Assembly: GCA_019637435.1 (NCBI GenBank)
Contig: JAHBVO010000003.1
Span: 930,001 to 994,000, forward strand
Length of the DNA stretch: 64,000 bases
Direction of reading: 5' to 3'
Origin: Candidatus Obscuribacterales bacterium
GTDB lineage: Bacteria; Cyanobacteriota; Vampirovibrionia; Obscuribacterales; Obscuribacteraceae
Part shown: positions 60,282-64,000 of the stretch, one piece after another
Position numbering within the stretch: the stretch's first letter is position 1
How the letters are laid out: the number at the start of each line of letters is the position of its first letter
Notes under the pieces: generated by a model
What the model was told of the DNA's origin: nothing
Seen by the model: the letters and a program-made list of their open reading frames with translations, nothing else
The model's database searches: none
Translations under genes and position numbers: made by a program

Positions 60282-60902
60282 TCTTCCCGGGGTTTTTGCC
60301 GGCTAAGCCAGCGCTACTCATGAAAACTCGCCTAATTATGCCTGATGACAGGCGAAGAATGAAGGATGTTCCGAGGTGAATCCATTAATATGATTGGCGG
60401 CCGTTTCGCCGAAGATTGTGTAAAAAGTCTCGCAAGGCACGTGCAATGAGCATAATCGCTGTATACGTAAGCCCCTGATGGTCTTACCGCCCAGACAATA
60501 ACTTTCTCTTAGACACTATGGCTAAAATCCCGGGGTGTTTTTTAGACAATGTGGACATTGTGTCGAACAGTCCACTGCGTGTACATTAGAAGTATAGAAG
60601 GTAACTAGTAACACCTCAGTGACATTATCACTGGTGTCACTGCGACATCAGAGTTAACTTCTCCTACCCCTCCAAAAGAGGCATTCTGTCTGGTTATGGA
60701 TATTGATATTTCCAACTTTAAAGGCACTCCCTTTATATAGCGTCGCCAGATTTCACCTTACGGGCGAAAGCCCTGGTATCAACTAGGTTATCTATAAAGT
60801 CTTATACGCAGCTGATTCGCACGGTTCCGCTGAACTGTTCGCGCGTTCTTCAGCTGAGGTTCGGCTCACCGCCGAACATATAACAAGGAAGTGAAATCGG
60901 TT
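60282..60902 (+). promoter_or_regulatory. Long, palindrome-rich region upstream of the aminotransferase gene
   Basis: About 620 bp without a gene. Visible elements: ACAATGT-GG-ACATTGT (60546-60561), a perfect inverted repeat; CAGTGACA...TGTCACTG (60617-60642) with a third TCACTG half-site at 60628-60633; a GGGC-GAAA-GCCC tetraloop hairpin (60762-60773) enclosed by ACCT/AGGT; and GTTCGGC-TCACC-GCCGAAC (60859-60877) just before the ribosome-binding site. The left half looks like operator DNA, the right half like a structured leader. I match it to no known riboswitch. Confidence 0.5.
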
Positions 60903-62228
60903 ATGGTTATCGAGCAAAAACACTTAGAAACAGTAGGTTTCAAGCGTAGTCTCTCGTCTTCAGAACACTACGAACAAATCGCGGGCCAAGCGTTGACTAA
61001 TTCAATCAACCACTTGAACCCTGCTTACAAACACAAGCTCTGTGGCGCTGAAGGCGCAGTAGAGTTCCGTGACGAAGGTGTGTACACCTACGACAATCAT
61101 GGCAAACGTTATTTAGATTGCCTTGGTGGTTACGGAATTTTCAACGTTGGTCACAGGCATCCTAAAGTTATCAATGCTGTAAAAGCGCAGCTAGACCAAG
61201 TTTGCTTGCACTCGCAAGACTTGCTCAACCCCTGGGCTGCACACCTGGCGAAACAACTTTCCGACATCACTCCGGGCGATCTTCAGTATTCGTTCTTCTG
61301 TAATAGTGGAACTGAAGCTGTGGAAGGCGCTATAAAACTGGCTCGCCTGGCGACCGGTAAATCGGAAATCATCTCGACGAAGAACGCTTATCACGGTGTG
61401 AGTTTGGGCGCGCTATCCGCAACGGGTCGCGACTGTTTCAGACAACCATTTGAGCCTCTTCTGAATGGCTTCTCTCATGTGCCTTTCGGTGATATCGATG
61501 CGCTCACCGCAGCGATCACTGATAACACTGCCGCAGTAATTCTGGAACCAATTCAAGGTGAGGGCGGTATCAACGTGCCACCAGCAGGTTACTTGAAAAA
61601 GGTCCGTAAGATCACTAAAGAACGTGGCGTATTACTGATTCTCGACGAAGTTCAAACTGGTATGGGACGCACGGGTCGCATGTTCGCATGCGAACACGAA
61701 GGTGTTGTTCCGGACATCATGTGTCTTGCGAAAGCTCTCGGTGGCGGTGTTATGCCTATCGGTGCATTTATCTCGACGCCTGAAATCTGGCAAGTTCTCG
61801 AGCCAAACCCGAGTATCCACAACTCGACATTCGGTGGTAACCCGCTCGCCTGTAGCGCAGCATCAGCTACTATCGAAGTGTTGATGGAAGAAAATCTTCC
61901 CGCTAGATCTGCAGTTATGGGTAACTACTTCATCACTTCCTTAAAAGAATTGATGGCGAAGTATCCGCAGTACATCTCAGAGGTACGCGGACGTGGTTTG
62001 CTCATCGGTCTCGAATTCAAAACAATTGAAGTCAGAACTGGCGTTCAGCACGAGCTTTTCCATCGTGGAGTCCTCGTCGCAGGAACCATGAACGCCAACC
62101 GTACAGTTCGCATCGAGCCGCCGTTGACCATCACTCGTCCACAAATTGATCTCATGATCAGAACTTTGGAAGGAATTTTGAGTGATCTAGCTGAGGGCAC
62201 GCTCGAAATGGAAGGCGTTGAAGCCTAG
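60903..62228 (+). CDS. patA: Class III aminotransferase, putrescine aminotransferase-like
   Basis: Putrescine aminotransferase transfers the amino group of putrescine to 2-oxoglutarate, giving 4-aminobutanal/1-pyrroline. The ATG at 60903 has AAGGAAGTG at good spacing; a GTG at 60891 overlaps that site. The 441-residue protein follows E. coli PatA (YgjG) closely: DCLGGYGIFNVGHRHP, YSFFCNSGTEAVEGAIKLA, AVILEPIQGEGGINVPPAGY, LILDEVQTGMGRTG, CLAKALGGGVMPIGA with PLP-binding Lys277, NSTFGGNPLACSAA, and VAGTMN...TVRIEPPLT. The GIFNVGHR motif is more PatA-like than ornithine- or acetylornithine-aminotransferase-like, although those activities remain possible. It is a single gene with a long upstream region and its own terminator. 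Confidence 0.85.
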   Translation: MVIEQKHLETVGFKRSLSSSEHYEQIAGQALTNSINHLNPAYKHKLCGAEGAVEFRDEGVYTYDNHGKRYLDCLGGYGIFNVGHRHPKVINAVKAQLDQVCLHSQDLLNPWAAHLAKQLSDITPGDLQYSFFCNSGTEAVEGAIKLARLATGKSEIISTKNAYHGVSLGALSATGRDCFRQPFEPLLNGFSHVPFGDIDALTAAITDNTAAVILEPIQGEGGINVPPAGYLKKVRKITKERGVLLILDEVQTGMGRTGRMFACEHEGVVPDIMCLAKALGGGVMPIGAFISTPEIWQVLEPNPSIHNSTFGGNPLACSAASATIEVLMEENLPARSAVMGNYFITSLKELMAKYPQYISEVRGRGLLIGLEFKTIEVRTGVQHELFHRGVLVAGTMNANRTVRIEPPLTITRPQIDLMIRTLEGILSDLAEGTLEMEGVEA

Positions 62229-62266
62229 TAAACTCAAGTTTAGTCTTTTCACGATAACCAGACAGT

Positions 62267-62291
62267 GGGCGGTTCAGCGGAGCCGCCCTTT
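62267..62291 (+). terminator. Probable terminator after the aminotransferase gene
   Basis: GGGCGGTTC-AGCG-GAGCCGCCC, a 9-bp stem with one G-T pair and a 4-base loop, followed by TTTGTCGTT. It is 38 bp after the stop codon. The T-tract is short. Confidence 0.7.
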
Positions 62292-62386
62292 GTCGTTAAA
62301 ACCTTTTTCTTGTGGCAATTACGTGCGACTGCATTTGGTGCTGTATTCTCTGGACTCCAGACCCTTCCGTGGTCTTTCGATGACAC

Positions 62387-62550
62387 AATTTAGACCCGTT
62401 TAGCAAACTGACTAAATTTAGTCGTGCGTCTAATTCTGTCTAAATTGCACTTTCTAGTATCTACATCCGAATTTTAGTGTAATTTAGACAGTTGACTAAA
62501 TTTAGAAGGCGGGATAAATTAATAGAGACTGCTAAAAACATCTAAATTTG
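62387..62550. repeat. Array of TCTAAATT / AATTTAGA motifs before the ORC-like ATPase
   Basis: Copies in either orientation: AATTTAGAC (62387), GACTAAATTTAGTC, a perfect 14-bp palindrome (62410-62423), GTCTAATT (62428), GTCTAAATT (62438), AATTTAGAC (62481), GACTAAATTTAGAA (62494-62507) and TCTAAATTTG (62541-62550). The stretch is strongly AT-rich and ends 14 bp before the ATPase ATG. Possible roles are an operator for autoregulation or an iteron-like binding array. Confidence 0.8.
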
Positions 62551-62564
62551 TATTTCTATCACAT

Positions 62565-63809
62565 ATGCTGCAACATCCACCAATTCAAAATCCGTTTAGA
62601 CCTGGCGCCGGGCAAAGACCAGTCTACCTAGCTGGACGAACTCACGAGCAAGACCAGTTTAGAAAAATGCTCCGGCAAGATCCGATCGCCCAGAATGCAA
62701 TCATTACCGGACTCAGGGGCGTTGGAAAGACGGTGTTGCTTGAGGAACTGAAACCTTTAGCTCAAAGCCAAGGATGGCTTTGGACAGGAAATGATCTTTC
62801 GGAATCAATTAGTTTAACTGAGGAGCGATTGGCACGACGAATCGTAGTGGACCTATCGGCTTTACTGTCACCAATGCTGATTAAGCAAGAACAACTACCA
62901 GCTTTTGGCTTTCAATCTCCGCCGTCGACGATGCAACGACCGATCGATTTTCACGATTTGTGGAACATCTACGAAAAGACCGCCGGACTGACGATTGACA
63001 AACTCAAGGCCGTCCTCATATCAGTCTGGGGATTGATCGATTCTGCAAAGTTAAGCAATGGAGTTGTATTTGCTTACGATGAAGCCCAAAATATGGCTGA
63101 TCATGCTCAGCACAACGAGTATCCTCTTTCTCTGTTAATCGATTTATTTTCCTCGCTGCAACGTTCTACCCCCTGCAGATATTTGCTCGTGCTGACGGGC
63201 TTACCAACCCTGTATCCGAAGTTGAATGAAGCCCGAACTTATACAGAGCGCATGTTCCATATAATGCATTTAAAACGTCTTTCAGACGACGAGTCTAGAG
63301 AGGCCATCGCTGAGCCCATAAGAATAACCAATAGTCCCTTAACCTTTTCTGGCGCGGCTATTGACACAATAGTAAAAATGTCCGCCGGCTATCCGTATTT
63401 TATTCAATTTCTGGGAAAAGAAGTCTTCGATGCTTGGATTGGCAAGATTCACAATGGTGAAGCCGCTTCCGTTCCGGTCGGCGAGTTATTGGAAAAATTG
63501 GATCAAGATTTCTTTGCGGCAAGATGGGCTAGAGCAACTGACAGACAACAAGCGTTCATGAAGGTAACCGCAACACTGGAGAATTGCGAAGAAGAATTTT
63601 CTATACAAGAGATTGTAATTGCTTCGAAAAAGTGGCTTAAGAAGCCGTTCTCGGCAAGTCACGCTAACCAAATATTGTTGGATCTTGCGGACAAAGGTCT
63701 CGTGTTTCGAACGAGGCGCGGAGGATACTCGTTTGCGGTTCCACTGATGTCCCGATTTATTGAACGCCAAGGCTGGTCTGGAGTCGATTTGCAGGGCGGA
63801 ATTAAATAG
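62565..63809 (+). CDS. ORC1/Cdc6-like AAA ATPase with C-terminal winged helix
   Basis: The 414-residue protein begins PIQNPFRPGAGQRPVYLAGR, typical of a widespread bacterial family of ORC/Cdc6-like (AAA_16-type) ATPases. Walker A is GLRGVGKT (about 48-55), and Walker B is VVFAYDEAQN (about 165-175) with the catalytic Asp-Glu. A sensor-like LLVLTGLPTLYPKL follows. Residues about 330-405 (FSIQEIVIASKKWLKKPFSA; LDLADKGLVFRTRRGGYSFA) look like a winged-helix DNA-binding domain. Motifs are intact. Function in bacteria is largely unknown. The AT-rich motif array directly upstream is the obvious candidate target. No neighbouring gene in the window suggests a pathway. Confidence 0.8.
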   Translation: MLQHPPIQNPFRPGAGQRPVYLAGRTHEQDQFRKMLRQDPIAQNAIITGLRGVGKTVLLEELKPLAQSQGWLWTGNDLSESISLTEERLARRIVVDLSALLSPMLIKQEQLPAFGFQSPPSTMQRPIDFHDLWNIYEKTAGLTIDKLKAVLISVWGLIDSAKLSNGVVFAYDEAQNMADHAQHNEYPLSLLIDLFSSLQRSTPCRYLLVLTGLPTLYPKLNEARTYTERMFHIMHLKRLSDDESREAIAEPIRITNSPLTFSGAAIDTIVKMSAGYPYFIQFLGKEVFDAWIGKIHNGEAASVPVGELLEKLDQDFFAARWARATDRQQAFMKVTATLENCEEEFSIQEIVIASKKWLKKPFSASHANQILLDLADKGLVFRTRRGGYSFAVPLMSRFIERQGWSGVDLQGGIK

Positions 63810-64000
63810 ATTGCTGTAGGTTCTGTAGTGGTGCAACCGATGATGCAAATAAATACTATTCGCAAACAACACATGCACCAAGGCTGCTGTCCTTTCGGCC
63901 TCATCATTGGCTGAGCGATGTCATGTGACCGAGCTCTTTGGAACTAAGGATTACTGGCAACAAATAACCGTTTACTAATGCTTTTCAACCCGAATTGATC
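63810..64000. other. Right-edge non-coding stretch
   Basis: 191 bp after the ATPase stop with no convincing frame, promoter or terminator. Confidence 0.4.

Overview
The window reads as chromosome from a Gram-negative-type bacterium of roughly 50% GC. It has a lipoprotein maturation pathway (lspA at the left edge, an lnt-type N-acyltransferase), Sec signal peptides, lipoboxes and a haemagglutinin-type beta-helix protein. It is unusually rich in eukaryote-like signalling and scaffold proteins: four Hanks-type Ser/Thr kinases, several TPR proteins, an MglA-type GTPase and a giant disordered LysM protein. My inference, from gene content alone, is a non-photosynthetic cyanobacterial relative (Vampirovibrionia/Melainabacteria, for example Obscuribacterales). 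Planctomycete- or acidobacterium-like lineages are not excluded.

Layout. 1-10.6 kb: lspA (cut by the edge), an exported NTF2-like protein, a kinase with a TPR-like sensor, a filamentous-haemagglutinin-like protein, a TPR lipoprotein and malate dehydrogenase. 11-23 kb: a PDZ protein, a TIM-barrel isomerase-like protein, a GH38 alpha-mannosidase, two exported or membrane unknowns, a LOG-family protein, an FtsH-type protease, a VWA protein and an RDD membrane protein. 23-28.5 kb: a tight minus-strand cluster TPR-cobS-OLD-type nuclease-lnt. 28.7-34.3 kb: housekeeping genes (tpiA, tRNA-Ser, prfA, prmC, hslO, rpmB) and the MglA-like GTPase. 34.4-40.4 kb: two paralogous kinases with an N-terminal Cys-rich (predicted zinc) module and a C-terminal leucine-rich repeat region, flanking a lipoprotein gene ('family X'). 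40.5-43.5 kb: recG with a long charged N-terminal extension. 43.5-53.9 kb: a partly decayed tandem duplication of the block family X - small TPR protein - giant LysM protein. 54.2-60.3 kb: a TadE-like protein, a fourth kinase with TPRs and an 18-TPR secreted protein. 60.3-64 kb: a putrescine-aminotransferase-like gene behind a long palindrome-rich leader, then an AT-rich region with repeated TCTAAATT motifs in front of an ORC/Cdc6-like ATPase.

How the genes may work together. prfA and prmC form the classical release-factor and release-factor-methylase pair. lspA and lnt belong to the same lipoprotein pathway, but the lnt here carries Ser where the catalytic Cys is expected. The kinases all have the kinase domain N-terminal of a single membrane segment and a repeat domain (TPR-like or LRR) on the other side, as expected of receptors. 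Their proximity to secreted family-X, TPR and LysM proteins suggests envelope sensing, but this is inference.

Most noteworthy: (i) the decayed tandem duplication at 43.9-53.9 kb; (ii) the Cys-module/kinase/TM/LRR pair; (iii) the Cys-to-Ser change in Lnt; (iv) the TCTAAATT array in front of the ORC-like ATPase; (v) the structured region before the aminotransferase. No CRISPR array, insertion sequence, integrase or rRNA was seen.
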